Below, one piece after another: positions 1 through 12,600 of a DNA stretch of 64,000 bases. Position 1 is the stretch's first letter; each line of letters begins with the position of its first letter. The notes under the pieces are model-generated. The model was given only the letters and a program-made list of their open reading frames with translations. It ran no database searches and had not been told where the DNA came from. Source of the DNA: Trogon surrucura (taxonomy: Eukaryota > Chordata > Aves > Trogoniformes > Trogonidae); contig CM036618.1 in the NCBI GenBank assembly GCA_020746105.1, forward strand, positions 46,282,514-46,346,513. Reading direction: 5' to 3'. The position numbers were made by a program, and so were the translations under genes.

Positions 1-465
1 TCCTATGGGTGCAGAATCCTTTAACCAGTGCTTGTACAGATACAACACCAGGAAACTGAGACTACTTTGCCTTTTATGCCCTATGTTATCAGTATTTACA
101 GACCAGGAAGGTACATCTGGCTTAAAAGATGGGAGTATATATTTGTGAGGTATGCACAAGTAAGTAGAGTGATCATGTGGCCAAAAACATCACAAATACA
201 ACTTTTAATATTCATGCCATAAAGTTATGCTACCAGTGCATAGGTTTTCTGTACCCTTCAGCAAATGGATCTTATGTTTTATTTTACTGATTTTGTTGGT
301 TATGTTTATTTTTCTACAAAAATAGACTTACAGAAAGAATCGAAATATGCAAAGTCTGTATTCTAATGTATACATAGAGTTCAGGTCTGCTTCTCAGTTG
401 CATGAGCTGTTCATGGTGGTGTTTGTTGAGTTGTTCTTTAACTGCAGTTCTGGGACCCTCAGCTC
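1..465. other. Unique AT-rich sequence, no feature seen
   Basis: This stretch has no recognisable repeat, no long open frame and no clear splice-site pair. It runs up to the first CR1 fragment. Confidence 0.6.
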
Positions 466-957
466 AAGAGAGACAGGGAACTGCTTGAGAGAGTCCAGTG
501 CCACAGAGAGAGTCCAGAGCCACAAAGATGATGAAGGGAGTGGAGCATCTCCCTTATGAGGAAAGGTTGAAGGAGCTGGGTCTCTTTAGCTTGGAGAAGA
601 GGAGGCTGAGGGGTGACCTCATTCATGTTTATAAATATGTCAAGGGGGAGTGTCAGGAGGACGGAGCCAGGCTCTTTTCAGTGATGTCCAATGACAGGAC
701 AAGGGGCAATGGATATAAGCTGGAACACAGGAAGTTCCACAAAAATATTAGAAAATACTGTGAGGGTGACAGAGCACTGGCACAGGCTGCCCAGGGAGGT
801 TGTGGAGTCTCCTTCTCTGGAGACATTCAAAACCCGCCTGGATGCGTTCCTGTGCGCTCTACTGTAGGTGATCCTGCTCTGGCGGGGGGGCTGGACTAGA
901 TGATCTTTTGAGGTCCCCTCCAACCTCTAACAATCTGTGATTCTGTGTGATTCTGTG
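466..957 (+). mobile_element. CR1 LINE, 5'-truncated 3' fragment
   Basis: The fragment covers the last part of CR1 ORF2 and the 3' end. Its plus-strand reading includes the usual CR1 C-terminal remnant ([16 protein letters not shown], then [15 protein letters not shown]). The typical avian CR1 3' sequence follows: 'caggctgcccagggaggt', 'ggactagatgatctttt', 'gaggtcccctccaac', and an imperfect ATTCTGTG terminal repeat near 940-957. There is no reverse transcriptase core, so this is a dead, 5'-truncated copy, as nearly all avian CR1 insertions are. The frame shifts around 760, before the 'gagggtgacagagcactgg' segment. At the 5' edge the words 'agagagtccag' and 'gccaca' occur twice (about 489-525), a small internal duplication, so the left boundary is approximate. 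Confidence 0.93.
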
Positions 958-1195
958 CTTGCTTTTGCCCCTTTACTGTTGTTTAACCTTGGTTTATTTA
1001 TGATTAGCTTAGTACTCTGTATCATGCAGCATTTAATGTGTTAAGGACTGAGCTTTAAAATAGATATATCATTACTATGATATCAGGCAGAATGACTGGA
1101 TACTTCAAGAGGATGCCAGGAATATTATTAACATTTTGGTTTACGTAAGAAATTACTGAATTTGACCAACTCCACTGTATTTAATAAAGAATCTT

Positions 1196-1613
1196 AGAAT
1201 CATCAGAGAATCATAGAACCACAGAACAGTTTGGGTTGGATGGGACCTATAAAGGTCATCTAGTCCAACCTGCCTGCAGTGAGGATTGTTAACTAGATCA
1301 GGTTGCTCAGAGCCCCATGCAACCTGACCTCAAACATTTCCAGAGATGGGGCATCTACCAGCTCTCTGGGCAACCTATTCCAGTGTTTCACCACCTTTAT
1401 TGTAAAAAATTTCTTCCTTATACCCAGACTAAATCTACCTTCTTTTAGTTTAAAATCATTACCCCTTGTCCTGTCACAACAGGCTATGCTAAAGACTGTT
1501 CCCATCTTTCTTACAGGCCCACTTTAAGTATTGAAAGGCCAAAATAAGGTCTCCCCAGATCCTCTCTTCTCGAGACTGAACAATCCCAACTCTCTCAGCC
1601 TTTCTTCATAAGA
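1196..1613 (-). mobile_element. CR1 LINE, 5'-truncated 3' fragment
   Basis: This is an inverted CR1 tail. On the plus strand it begins with the reversed 3' end ('agaatcatagaaccacagaa', then 'tttgggttggatgggacct' and 'ggtcatctagtccaacc'). It runs back through the ORF2 C-terminal remnant to 'ctcagcctttcttcataaga' near 1613. The minus-strand frame at 1293-1505 preserves a recognisable CR1 segment (CCDRTRGNDFKLKEGRF, then [17 protein letters not shown]). It differs from the copy at 466-957 (LPRELVDAP against QAAQGG), so it is probably another CR1 subfamily or an older insertion. It has no coding capacity of its own. Confidence 0.94.
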
Positions 1614-4600
1614 GACGTTCACATGAAGAGAGATTCTAATTCCAGGAAATTTCCTTCTTATCAAAGGAATGTGTGATCTGAATTCTCATATGAATTCTAT
1701 ATATCTATCTCAGCCAAACTTAACATCTTAAGGCCAATTTGTGATACTGGACCACAGATGATTTGAAGCCGAATATGAGACTTAAATGAAAGGGATGAAA
1801 GAGGGTGACTTTCCTTGCAAAAGTGAGTGACTACCCTTTTCATCAGGGAAACAGGTTTTTATAAGACCAGGTAGATAGTGTTTCTATTTTCTCTGTTTAC
1901 ATTTTGGTCAGCAAGGCACACCTGGAAGGTAGCCGCAGTTCTATAAAAGCCTCCTCTCTGCCCCTTCCCACCAAGTCCCAATCAATACAGCAGATTCGGT
2001 ATCAGAGAAGAAATAAGCTCTCAAAAAGAACAGTGCAATTTCCCCAGAGGACTAAGGAAGGAGAAAGATTGCTGTGACTACATGGCACTGATTATTGGAA
2101 GACCCCTCCTGATACAGCTGTGCTTTGGTCTTCCTGCATGGTTAGGAAAAAAAAAACTGAATCAGATATTTGTGTTCCTAAGCTATTTAGCATACAAAAT
2201 CACAGATTCAGAATGATGGGATGGAGCATTTTTTGCAGTACAGTGTATCTGACACACATCTAGGCCATTAATTAGAGAGACACCCTTTCTATTGCTGTTG
2301 ATTTACAGGATCTAAACATTAAAATAGTTTAGAAGTTGGAGGTGGAAAAGATCTGATGAGTTGTCAGCTTCTTGCCAATGCAAGATGTTTCTCAGCTAAA
2401 ACATGTAACTGATAATGGATAACCTTTTCTGGGTCCTATTCTTATTTGCCAAATTACAGACAAGGAATAGGAAATAAGACTTGAGATGACATTTGAGCCA
2501 TGAGTCTAAAAAAAAACAAAAAAAAAAGAAAAAAAGATTATTAAAGACAACTGTGTCGTGTGGGAAAGGTCATGATTTAATTGCAAGATTGTGAAATCAG
2601 GATGCTAAGCACTGGGGTAACAGGTTCAAGAAACACATTCAGCTAAATGGCTCAATAGAATAGAGGACATTCCTTTTAATTTTCTGGATTTAACAAATTT
2701 TCAAGATTCCTGATAAAAAAAAACAACACCAAACATTCATTTACCTGAGTAAATCTGGTGGTTGTTTTTTTTTCAATGATAGATCACAACTATACGACCC
2801 TTTAGAAAAAAAAAAAAAAAAGATATTCTCACTTAAAATAACTCTAACAACATCAAGCCTTCAAAATCTGATCTTGAAATTTTATCAGAATCAGTTTTTA
2901 CAAAGAGTGATCATTGAAACCAAGTAATTTTAGAAATAGTAGCTGAGGTGAAATGACTGAGTAGACAGCCATTCTTGACAAACATGCTATTACTCAAAAA
3001 GACAATGCTGTACCTGTAAGTATGAAACAATATTATATTCTGAAGAAGATAATATTTACAATGAGTCAAAGTGACAATATGAAAAGTATTCAAGACACTC
3101 TCTGCATTTATGTAGCTTAGAAATGTAAGTGGTCTGTATAGTATTAACCAGATGTTTTACTTATAGCAATGAATTTTTGTCTTCCAGAACTGATTTCAGC
3201 CTTGTAAAACAAAACAAAACAAAACAAAACATGGGTTGGCATCATACGGGACTGAACTCCTCAGTTTATCCAAATTACAGATATGTTGCAGGCAGTGCAA
3301 TTTTCCACAAGCTATCTTGTCAACGTGTCTGAACCCTGACCTACTTTTGGCACCATCCAAAGACAAACACATTTTTAAGCCCCCATGTTCATTCAGCCCT
3401 TGGTGTCTTTGCTGAGCTTGCCAGTCAGTGTCCCTGAAGAAGAGAGAAGGGGGTTTGTTTGATGTGGACACCAAGTTTTGGACCACCAAGGCGTGCTTCC
3501 ATTAACAAGCCAACATTTACTAACAGTTTCCCACCACGATGTCTGACATCAGCTTTGTCCCTTTACCTGTGCTCACGATAGGAAATAGCTGAGCTGTCTC
3601 ACATTCTATCGCATGAAAACTGTTGGCAAGCGTTGACATATTTTTTCTTAATTCTGACTGCCATACACCTCCGATTAGCCCTTACATAATACAATCTGTT
3701 CTGTACTTGATTTGAACTAACAGATTCTACTATTATGGACATGCATAAGCACCTAGAAAGACAGATAGGCCCAGTGCCTTAGAGGTGATAGACTGCACAC
3801 TCCAGCAACAATCCCTGTGTCATTCAGTCTCCTGTTGAGTGTGAATTTAAATCACTTAAATCCTGAACATTTCTGTCCTTTGAATATTATAAAATTTAAA
3901 TCCTTTAAGAATTCCTTTGGAAAAAAAAATAATATGAATCAAGAACAAATGATAAGATTAAGAAACCAATTGTTCACTTGGATTTAAAAATCCATCATAA
4001 ATTTTCTAAATCTCAAACTGTTTAGTTAGGTTTTAGTTTTCGCATTTGATGTGCTTGATCTTAAATCATTCAGTAATAAAATGGAAAAATTACAAATCAG
4101 CCTGGTTAAATTAGAATATTCATAAAGTGAGGTGCCGTAACAAAGTCATTTAGTATCTTAGAAAGTTCACTTACACAGTTCAAGTAGATGAAAAATACTC
4201 CGTAATAAAATATAGCATATATATCAGGATCAACACCAACCCTTTTCTACATCCATAGGATTTTAGGCATCTCTGGGCTTTGAGAATTGTCTCTACTAAT
4301 AACAAATTCCTTGGAAGTCTCCCAAGCTTCTGGACACAGCGACTGAGGGAATGGTTGTTCCTGGTCCAGTCCGAGTCAGAAGAGAAGCCGAGCAGGCAAT
4401 TTATCTGCAAGCCTAAAATTAGAGTGAGGCATGCCACCATCTGTCATTCCCACCTTACCTTATGGATGTTAGGATGATTGACTCTAAGAAAGTAAGTACT
4501 GGTCCTGAGTAGGGAATATTTTAGATATTTTTACCTTTTAGATTTCCAGCTTCACTTTTGCATGGCTAGATGTAGGACAGAGTATAAAATAGTGTAAGAA

Positions 4601-6179
4601 AATGTCAGGAAATGGCAGAAAAAAAATGTTCTCTTATCTTCAGTAAAAGTGGGATGGAAGACACTGGTGAAAAGCTCAGTGGGTCAGAAGACCCATTGCC
4701 TCTGTTTAATGAGAAAGCTGAGCCTCTGCGACTTGCTTACATCCTCCCTGGGAAAGGCCTTTCACAAGAGCCATATATGCAGAGGACCTTGCTCACAGCT
4801 CTGGTCTCTTTACAAGACATTTATTTGGAAGGCAAGAAAGACGCAAATTGCTTTTACAGTGTTTGGTGCTCTTTGGCAGTTCATCTGTTTTTCACAATGA
4901 CAGTGACTTGAAACTTTTTAAAAATTCATAATACACATGGCAAATACAATGTCTGGAAGCCATGGAAGGAGTTCAAACAGTTCAAATTAATGGAGAAATC
5001 TTAGGCCAAATGATAACCATGTTTCTGCTCAGTCTTCTTCATCTGAAAATGGTGGGCTTCAAAAGTGTGACAGCAGACTTCATTTATCCTTCAGAATCAT
5101 TGCTTCAAACAATTGCTTCAAACAATAACACACAAACTGGTCAGACACTGACTGACCATAGCATGCCAAGGTGAATGTAGAGCCTTTTTTCTTCTTTTTT
5201 CTCTAGCTTTCAGAATTTAGCTGAAATGTAAGACTCAGTGACAGTGGAGTAAGGAGGAGGGCAACTTTTACATCTTACATCAAAATAACTTGAACTATAC
5301 TTCAAAGTGTTCACACTCCAAAAGTTTAAGTTTCCAGTTATTGGCAAGACAAACCTTGAAGGTCTTAACTAGCTAAACTGAAAGTTACTTTTGAGTTCAA
5401 ACCCTTCAGAAATCAACCCCTTTTTTTCTCAGCTCTTCTTCGAATCCATTATAGGTTGGGAAAACCACCATCTACATCAGTGTGTTGCAGATTTTGTGAC
5501 CAGATATTTTTTGGTAGTCAAATCTCATCTGTTCCCTCAGACCACTCTGTGCTCAAATCACCAAACATTACAAGGGCAATGTAGTTTCACGGGAAAACCA
5601 CTTACCATGGTGTCATAGCTTCTCATTTTGGATACTTTACTGAATTTTGCCATTTTGGCAGCTTACTGAATATTCAATTTGTCTAAGCTTGTGTATTCAT
5701 TTGAGCTTTCTCATTTTCAGAAGGGGTGTTAAGATAAAGGGTTGGAAGCAACTTTACATCCTTTTCAAGAATCTGTCTGCATCCCGGTATCAGATAGTCC
5801 CTTCCTTTCTAAAACAGCCCATTCCCATCCAATCTATAAATGTGCATTTAATTTTCATTCTGCAAATTTAATTTCCATATGTCATATATTTTGGAAGACC
5901 TAAGAGCCTAATTTTGAGAAAGTTTGTTGTTTCTAGTAATCCAACAGAAGTAGTAAGGAAGTCAACGTACGTCCTAGGGATGTATAAGGGCTATTCACTG
6001 AGTGTGTTCTTCAGGGGTATTTAATCACTGACTGTCTGAAGTGCAGCAAGGAACATGAAGCTGGTGCTTAATGAGGATACTATTAGCTTTTGGGTTATGG
6101 CTTTGTATTTGGAATTTAAACCAGACACTCACAAACAAATAGCTAAAAGAGAGGGCAAAACTGTATCAGAATACTTTGC
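1614..6179. other. Unique sequence with short A-runs and a 13-bp duplication
   Basis: This is AT-rich single-copy sequence without a supported gene. Minor features are A-rich stretches near 2511-2535, an A16 run at 2806-2821, five copies of AAAAC at about 3207-3230, and a perfect tandem copy of TTGCTTCAAACAA at 5100-5125. A 99-codon open frame at 4612-4911 has no recognised domain and lies within chance expectation. Confidence 0.6.
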
Positions 6180-6225
6180 TTCTCCAATTTAACATTCATA
6201 GTTCATTTCTCCAATTTAACATTCA
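6180..6225. repeat. Tandem duplication, 27-bp period
   Basis: The 19-bp word TTCTCCAATTTAACATTCA occurs at 6180-6198 and again, identical, at 6207-6225, separated by 8 bases. This looks like a recent replication-slippage duplication. Confidence 0.85.
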
Positions 6226-6555
6226 AATATGAATACAAATCTTAGACCCTGCTTACAGTAGAGCAAGGACCAGGGATGCCTCTGTGCATTGTATGAAACT
6301 AGACATCATGCTTTTAATATGTGATGAATTTATTTCACCAGTTTTTACAATTATCTGTTTCATTATCTAAGGTTATTTGCAGAAACACATTTTAGGTCAT
6401 TAGAATGTTCCTAGAAAAGGCGTTCAATTATTTCTGAAAGTATATGTCTAATATTTTCACTGCATTATCAGTCCACATGTAGCTAAACACTGTATGCACA
6501 AAGCTGCAACGGTAAAGAAGGAATTTCTCTCTCTTGCTCTTGCTCTCTCTGCCTC

Positions 6556-6573
6556 ACACACACACACACACAG
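6556..6573. repeat. Short (CA)n microsatellite
   Basis: About nine CA units follow a CT-rich stretch (6526-6552). It lies about 20 bp upstream of a TATA-like box. Confidence 0.8.
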
Positions 6574-6592
6574 ACTTTCACGCACACAGGCA

Positions 6593-6602
6593 TATATAAA
6601 GG
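6593..6602 (+). promoter_or_regulatory. TATA-like box, possible core promoter
   Basis: TATATAAAGG is a good match to the TATA consensus. A transcription start would be expected about 25-30 bases downstream, near 6620-6630, and a strong splice-donor word (CTG|GTAAGTAC) follows at 6832/6833. TATA-like words are common by chance in AT-rich DNA, so this rests on the combination of TATA box, moderately GC-rich leader and donor. Confidence 0.2.
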
Positions 6603-6624
6603 CAAGTTTTCAGCCGCCAGCTTC

Positions 6625-6832
6625 CCAAATCGTTCAAACGTTTTTCAGCCAAAATGCCAATAAAGCAAAAAACCCTGCAACCACAAAAGGACTCTATAGC
6701 AGGAAAAGGGAGAGGTGGAAAGAGAAGTAGCTGCGCTGTGACACCGTACCTGGGAACTCTAGGGTGCAAAATACAGTCTCACACTGTGAAAAGCGGATCA
6801 TCAAAGCAGACTCGCTAAATCACCTTCCACTG
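6625..6832 (+). other. Candidate first exon of an unidentified transcript
   Basis: This segment lies between a TATA-like box at 6593 and a donor-like CTG|GTAAGTAC at 6832/6833. It is slightly richer in GC than its surroundings. A 54-codon frame starts at ATG 6654 in a reasonable context (aaaATGc) and ends at TAA just before the donor. It is rich in Lys, Ser and Gly and has no recognisable domain. If the segment is transcribed it may be the first exon of a long non-coding RNA rather than coding. The two exon-like segments at 11699-11812 and 12601-12811 could be downstream parts of the same transcript. The start coordinate is inferred only from the TATA spacing. Confidence 0.18.
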
Positions 6833-6859
6833 GTAAGTACAGAGGCCACGTACCCTCGC

Positions 6860-7400
6860 CCCGTAGCAGCCAATAAGCGCCCACCTATTTGTAATGCTGC
6901 AAACACAGTTAGCAACATATTTGTTAGCAGGTGTCACTGTGATGAGAAGAGCAGACGGCAGTCAGGCTGTAATTATTGTGTGAACCCAATAGGCGTTACA
7001 CACTTCATTTTGGAACACATCACAGAATTCTTTAATAGCTGGCCTGATTATTAGGATCTTACGTTAATTTGTGCAGAATGTTATAAAAGTTAAGCAAGAA
7101 GATATTAACATTATACAAATGAGCGTGGTTCTGCCTGTTAGCTTGAACATACGGCAAGAAACAGAATGACACTATCCAACACTGCAAATTTACATTTAAC
7201 AAAATCGCTAAGTAACAATTTTACAGTCATCTTAATTTGCATCACTAAAACCTGGCAGCATTTCACCCAAAATGCATTAGCAGGAACTATTTATAAGATC
7301 AGTATCAAGGTTTTCATATAAAGCCAGTGAATTAATATGATTGTTAGAACAGTCCTTGCAATGGTGATGCCTAACATCCTTAGAAAATACAGTTAAGGAT
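6860..7400. other. Non-repetitive block resembling conserved non-coding DNA
   Basis: There is no repeat and no plausible coding frame. A CCAAT box lies in 'cagccaataagcgccc' near 6866-6881. Homeodomain-like words such as GTAATTATTG near 6970 and several TTAAT or ATTAA cores follow. The look is that of vertebrate conserved non-coding sequence, but no alignment was available. Confidence 0.25.
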
Positions 7401-8700
7401 CACCATCGCTGCTCTGCGAACATTTGCTGAAACAATTCATAGCAAAACGTCTATGAAAAGGTAAACAGGGTCAAAGGTGGGAAAATATAATCCAGCTTCT
7501 GAGGGCAACCAAATATCATCATATTGTGTGCTATCCACGGTGTGAGTGTAAGCACTTCACAGTGGGGATGTTTTTAATCTATATTTGTCCAACGTGGCAC
7601 GGGGAAGACGCAACTCGCCTTGATTTGGTCATTGTGTTTGTGCAGCAAATGTGAGCGAATGGAGGGAGGGTCCCAATGCCCCAACTCTCCATGTCAGGAA
7701 CTAACCTCCCCTCCGGATCAAGTCCTGCTTTTCTCCCCAGTGCAATGGGAAAAGAAGCAAGGAGATATGGTGTAGACCTGGGTCTCAGCACAGAGACAGA
7801 CCACAGCAGGAGAGGATGCACCAAAACATGGAGACAAGAAGCCTCTCCAGATCCTACACTTTAAGAAATACATTAGTACCAATAATTGATTTAATTATAG
7901 AAATTTAATTAACCTCACTTGCCTTTGAAAGCATGATATATTCCTACAAGGCCAAAATTTCCTCTCAGATCTGCTCCATAGTTCTTAATTACATTGATCT
8001 ACTGTATTGACATATGTATTTTCCTTTATACCAGTGGAAACCTGCACACCTAAGGAGTCCAGAATATCGAAGCAAACTGCTATCATATGGATTTTAAGAG
8101 AATTTTGCCCTCATATTAAAATATAAAAAAACCCTAACAAAAACGGCTGAGTTTGTGACAGAGTACACCACTTGTATGCTGCTTTATGTAATATGAATAA
8201 TTTATATTGCTAAAAGTGCTTCCTCTGAAATATGGGTAGAAGCGGGTAATTGCCCATGGATAATACTTTATATATTTTGTAGGAGGAACATATCTCAACC
8301 CAGGAAAATACACTGGCAGTAGGGCACAACTTTCAGATATGAATGACTCAATGAATCATGAATGACTATGATTTTCTTGGGATCTAATGGTTTAACACAC
8401 ACTTAAATACATAACAAATGCATGGAAAACCCGACACAATCTAAATTGTGTAGCACGGAGTGGACTGTGAACTCTTCTGAGCACTTTAACTGTTTGGGGT
8501 TTAAACAATAAATGAATATATACGTATAGGGGCAGCTTCTATCTGGCTGATAGTGGCATCCATCTCCACTAGAAATTTATAAATCTTTCTGAAATCTTCC
8601 TCTATTGCTCTGTCTTAATAGTGACATGCAGTGGCTGCATGGTGCAACAGAGGTTTAAGAGAACAGTACTGTGTAAATAAGAACAGCATTTAACACATGA
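7401..8700. other. Unique sequence, no feature seen
   Basis: I see no repeat family or supported exon. The only local repetition is ATGAATGACT at about 8339-8348 and again about 19 bp further on. Confidence 0.55.
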
Positions 8701-8990
8701 CAACATATCAGAACTTGCTATGCCACACAGCGAGTTTCCACAGACATTGTTTTTACTGCTATTTAAACATGTAGAGCGACTGTTCATTCACGCACTCGTG
8801 CAGTTGTACTCAGAGGGGATTTTAATAAAAACACGTATCATAACTCTGAGGCTTTTACGGGCTACATGTACGGCTGCCAGTACTGCAGGATTTAGACTGA
8901 CAAAGACCAGCACCAGACAGAAAGCAGTGAGCAAGAAATGTTCCACAAAATACAGAGTATTTTTATATTTTGAATATTAGGCTTTAGACC
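8701..8990. other. Non-repetitive block, possible regulatory sequence
   Basis: This block has even base composition, no simple repeats and scattered CpGs in an otherwise AT-rich neighbourhood (for example around 'gagcgactgttc', 'cacgcactcg' and 'ttacgggctac'). Retained CpGs in unique sequence can mark constraint, but this is only a visual impression. Confidence 0.2.
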
Positions 8991-11040
8991 AGATGACCAC
9001 TTTACAGGTGGGCAGACACTGAAGACAGCCCACTCCCCCTTTGTGTTGAAGGCTCCCCTCGCATCATTCATTCCTCTTCCACACTCACACCACCCGTGGG
9101 AACGCCCTTTCATTGCTTCTGCTGTTGACCCACTCTTTTTGCTAAACCGGCTGGAATTTCACATCGCAGAAGCTTTAGTATATCCTGCGAATTGGTGATT
9201 TAGCCCAACAAACCTACCAGTGTCTGAAAATGAAATTGATTGGGCTGGGACTAAGCTCTTGAAAATAAGGGATGCATAAGGCAAGCTTACTTTCTTTGTC
9301 TGTTTTAAATACCAAAATCTGTCTAAAACATGGAGCTCAATCAATCTCTATTATTCCTTATTCTGTCCTGGCAGGTATCATTTCTCTCTAGTTACAGTGT
9401 TTCTTATTAACTCCCCTAGAGTTTGGCCTATGACCACCTGACCTTCCTCTGGAGACCATGTTACTTTCAACATAAAATGGTATTAACTATTACTGCAAAA
9501 CTACATCTGTCTGTCTGGAATAAAATGTGGGAGGACATGAGATATTATCTTCTACAAATGAAATAATTAAAAGCCTGATAGGTGTCAACACATTGATTGT
9601 TTGGAGCAAAAAGACTTAATAATGGGATGCAGTCCAGCTAAGTCCACTTTCCAGCATCGTAAGAGGAAAAATGAAAAACGCAAAGCCATCTTTAGAAATC
9701 ATCGTCAGCCTTACTGAGATTAGAAGTGTTATTATCTGATAGTCATGTATGCATGCACAGCGACACTATGGGGCATAGCTAAGGTGCTCTCTACATGTTT
9801 TTCCGTATCTTCTTGGCACCATTTCTAAATGCAAATGTTAATTCCGACATTCCTGTGGCTATAACGAAAATGCGGTGCTTACTCTCCTCAACTGTTTATT
9901 TCTTCGGTGTATCTCCAGGCTTAATTTTTCAGGTTAAATTGGGCAAAGGTTGTTTTTGTTTTCTGTGAAGAAAATATATATTCCAGGAGCAGAACTGTCT
10001 TGATTGATACGTTATGCATCCATCAGTTGGGTTACATGGACTATGAGTCAGGGTATAATTCTGCCCTATGTCAGCGTTTTCCTTTCCAAGTGCTTGAGAC
10101 TGTGCATTGCAGAAACATGCTTCTGGGGAGAATACTTCAGAAAATTGTGCTAACTCCTTGGTTCCTTCCATCACCACAATGTCATATTAGGAGGCACAAA
10201 GTGACATCTTGATATATTGCTTATAGCCTCATATAAGGTAAAGTCTTATTAGAAAGTAATAAAAGTGACCTCCTGCTTTTTTGTCCATAATCTTGTATTA
10301 CGTTAAGATGGAAAATCAGAGCTGGTTATGTTTGCCATTATTTTGTTGTATTTAAAATAATATTCTGCAACACGAAGGTTGGAGTTTGAAAAACGCTAAG
10401 AAATAATACTGTCTGGAGCAATATATAAAATACTGATGAAAATAGAAAAGACAAACATACTTCCCTGTGGTTCATTTTGGGTGTGTCTCACGAAGAAAGC
10501 AAATAAACTCTCTGCCTTCATTTACAGTGTGTTTTCTACTTAAGTAGTCACAATACTTAAAATGTTGTAATCTAAAAAAAAAAATAAAAAAATCTGGAAA
10601 TATTGTAAAAGTCAGTTTAGTTCGGAGTGAAATGTGGCATGCAAGTACATTGTGTTCATAACCCGGATTACATCAATGGAGGTAAAGGTATTTTGTTAAT
10701 AATCATCAGGGAAAACGCTGTGCCACCTTAAATGAGCTTTCCCTGCTAGACAGAGTAAGTTTTTTCTTTGAAGGAAGGGTTAGATTTGGAAACCCATCAG
10801 GAAATATGACTTACAGTGGAATTTAAATGAAATGTTTTTGACATATTTAACTTCAGAAATGTCTACTATTCTATCTATATAGGCCAAAAAAATCATAATA
10901 TAGATTTAATTTAATGCAATTAAAGTTTAGTTTGTCCTATGTTAGGGATGTTACTCTAGGGGGAACAAAACTGGTTGCAATAGTGAAATTATAAAAGTTG
11001 TTTTATGTCACATTAGTTAACATATGCAAGCTTATTTAAC
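8991..11040. other. Unique AT-rich sequence, no supported gene
   Basis: No transposon, RNA gene or exon was recognised. An A-rich tract lies near 10573-10592. Confidence 0.55.
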
Positions 11041-11480
11041 ATGTGGACCACAAATAAGTGTAATTATATTAAAACAAGGATCTGTAGCTCAGAAGCAATA
11101 AAAATAGACTAGGTTGTATTATTAATTCTTGTGTTAAGGGTTTTGAGCCATGTTGATTGGCCTGAATTTTTTGATTTTGTTATGGTACAAAGGGATTGTT
11201 TGAAGTAATTTGTCCCCGAGAGAGGCTCACAATCCCAAGCGGGTTTCAATTCAGCAAAGCAAATCTAATTTTGTTTGCTTTATGCAAACCAGAAGGGGCT
11301 GTGGTTCATTCTGTTTTCACTGGAGGGGAAAGGCACACTAATGGGACCTGCTGAAATGCATGCATTGCAAACATCATACCCCTGCATATATTAAATTTAG
11401 CTATGTGATGCACTGTGTTCATCATCTCATTGTGTACACAGATACGCTTTAGAACAAAGCCTTTAATAGTACAGGAATCT
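11041..11480. other. Non-repetitive block resembling a conserved element
   Basis: The sequence lacks repeats and useful open frames. It contains clustered AT-core words, including 'gcaaatctaattttgtttgc' around 11259, 'tttatgcaaacc' around 11279 (a POU-like octamer variant) and 'gcatgcattgc' around 11358. It lies 0.2 kb upstream of an exon-like segment. A regulatory role is inferred, not shown. Confidence 0.25.
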
Positions 11481-11698
11481 TAGTACATTATGCCAACACA
11501 CTATTGTATTTATATTTAATGCTACAACTGGAATTTCTTCCCTTGGATAAAGTGTATTGATATGTTGCCTTCTTTTCCCTCCTGTTACTTGTTGTAGTAG
11601 ACAGTATACTGAGGACATTATATGCTTAAGCTTCAAGCCATCTGAAGATTAATTATATGGAGGTCTCATAATGGTTTTTAATTTTCCCTTTTTTACAG

Positions 11699-11812
11699 CC
11701 CAGAGTTAAATAGGAGACATGTTCAGGATCTGATTGCCAAAAGAGCAATAATCCCCAATCCATCAGATCGAGGCTGGAAGATAAATGAAGGGGAATAGCA
11801 CCTGCAAGACAG
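11699..11812 (+). other. Candidate internal exon, unidentified
   Basis: A pyrimidine-rich acceptor (ttttccctttttttacag-like, ending at 11698) precedes this segment, and a donor-like CAG|GTAATG follows at 11812/11813. One frame, entered after a single split-codon base, is open for about 32 codons. It reads through RAIIPNPSDRGWKINEGE to a TAG 19 bases before the donor. With a stop inside the exon, a coding transcript would either end here or be a nonsense-mediated-decay substrate. A non-coding RNA exon fits equally well. I do not recognise the peptide. The open length alone is not significant; the support is the pairing of acceptor and donor. Confidence 0.25.
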
Positions 11813-12600
11813 GTAATGCTCCAGACAATAACCGCTGCTTTGACAGATTGCTACCCTCTCTTCAGAGTGGCTCCTTTTTAGGCTTTACAAATGCGGTATT
11901 TATATTGCCTAAAAAGTGCACCAGATCTGAATAAATGTTGGATGTAGGAGGAAATCTGTTTCTCTGAAAGCCAAAGGAAATGTTGTCATTTATTTTATTG
12001 GGAGTCAGACTGGGCCACTAAAAAAAATGTTTGATGGCAAAGTTGAAGGACAGATAAATTTATTTGCATATAAGTCACATTATTTATTTATTGAATTTTC
12101 ATAATAGTGCTATGTTTCACGTGGTGTTGCTCAATTTTTTCCAGGGTGCTTCTGTTTTGAAAACAATTTCGATATTGCAGAGAGACAGACACATCGCAAA
12201 ACCCTTCAATTTGTCATTAGACATTTGGCTGCTTGCCTGTTTTACTGATAATATTGCAAAACTACATTAATTTACTGAATGATTTTTGTGAATCAGTTCA
12301 CACAGAATTCAGAATGATACTTGTCATGCATCAGATGATTAACTATTAAAAGCATAGGTTTACTTGTTATGCTTATTGTGTGGTACAGTTCAAAGTTTGC
12401 TTAAGTGTGCAATTTAAATTCAAAGATGGGTTAGGAATAATGATTTTTCTGCTTTTAAAGTTCCTTCATGAAGCACTACAGGAATATTTTTCCCAATTGT
12501 GTTCTGTACTGCCACTTACCTTTCTCTCCAGCTTGTATTCTTTCTTAATTTCTCATGAGATTCGGTCATCAAAAATTTTTAACACAAATGTTTTGTCTCA

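Noticed and set aside
498-899. 133-codon frame as a separate gene
   Set aside because: It is the 5'-truncated CR1 ORF2 remnant, followed out of frame by the CR1 3' end.
4612-4911. 99-codon plus-strand frame starting with ATG
   Set aside because: It is plausible-looking but has no domain or splice support, and an overlapping frame of 83 codons is also open.
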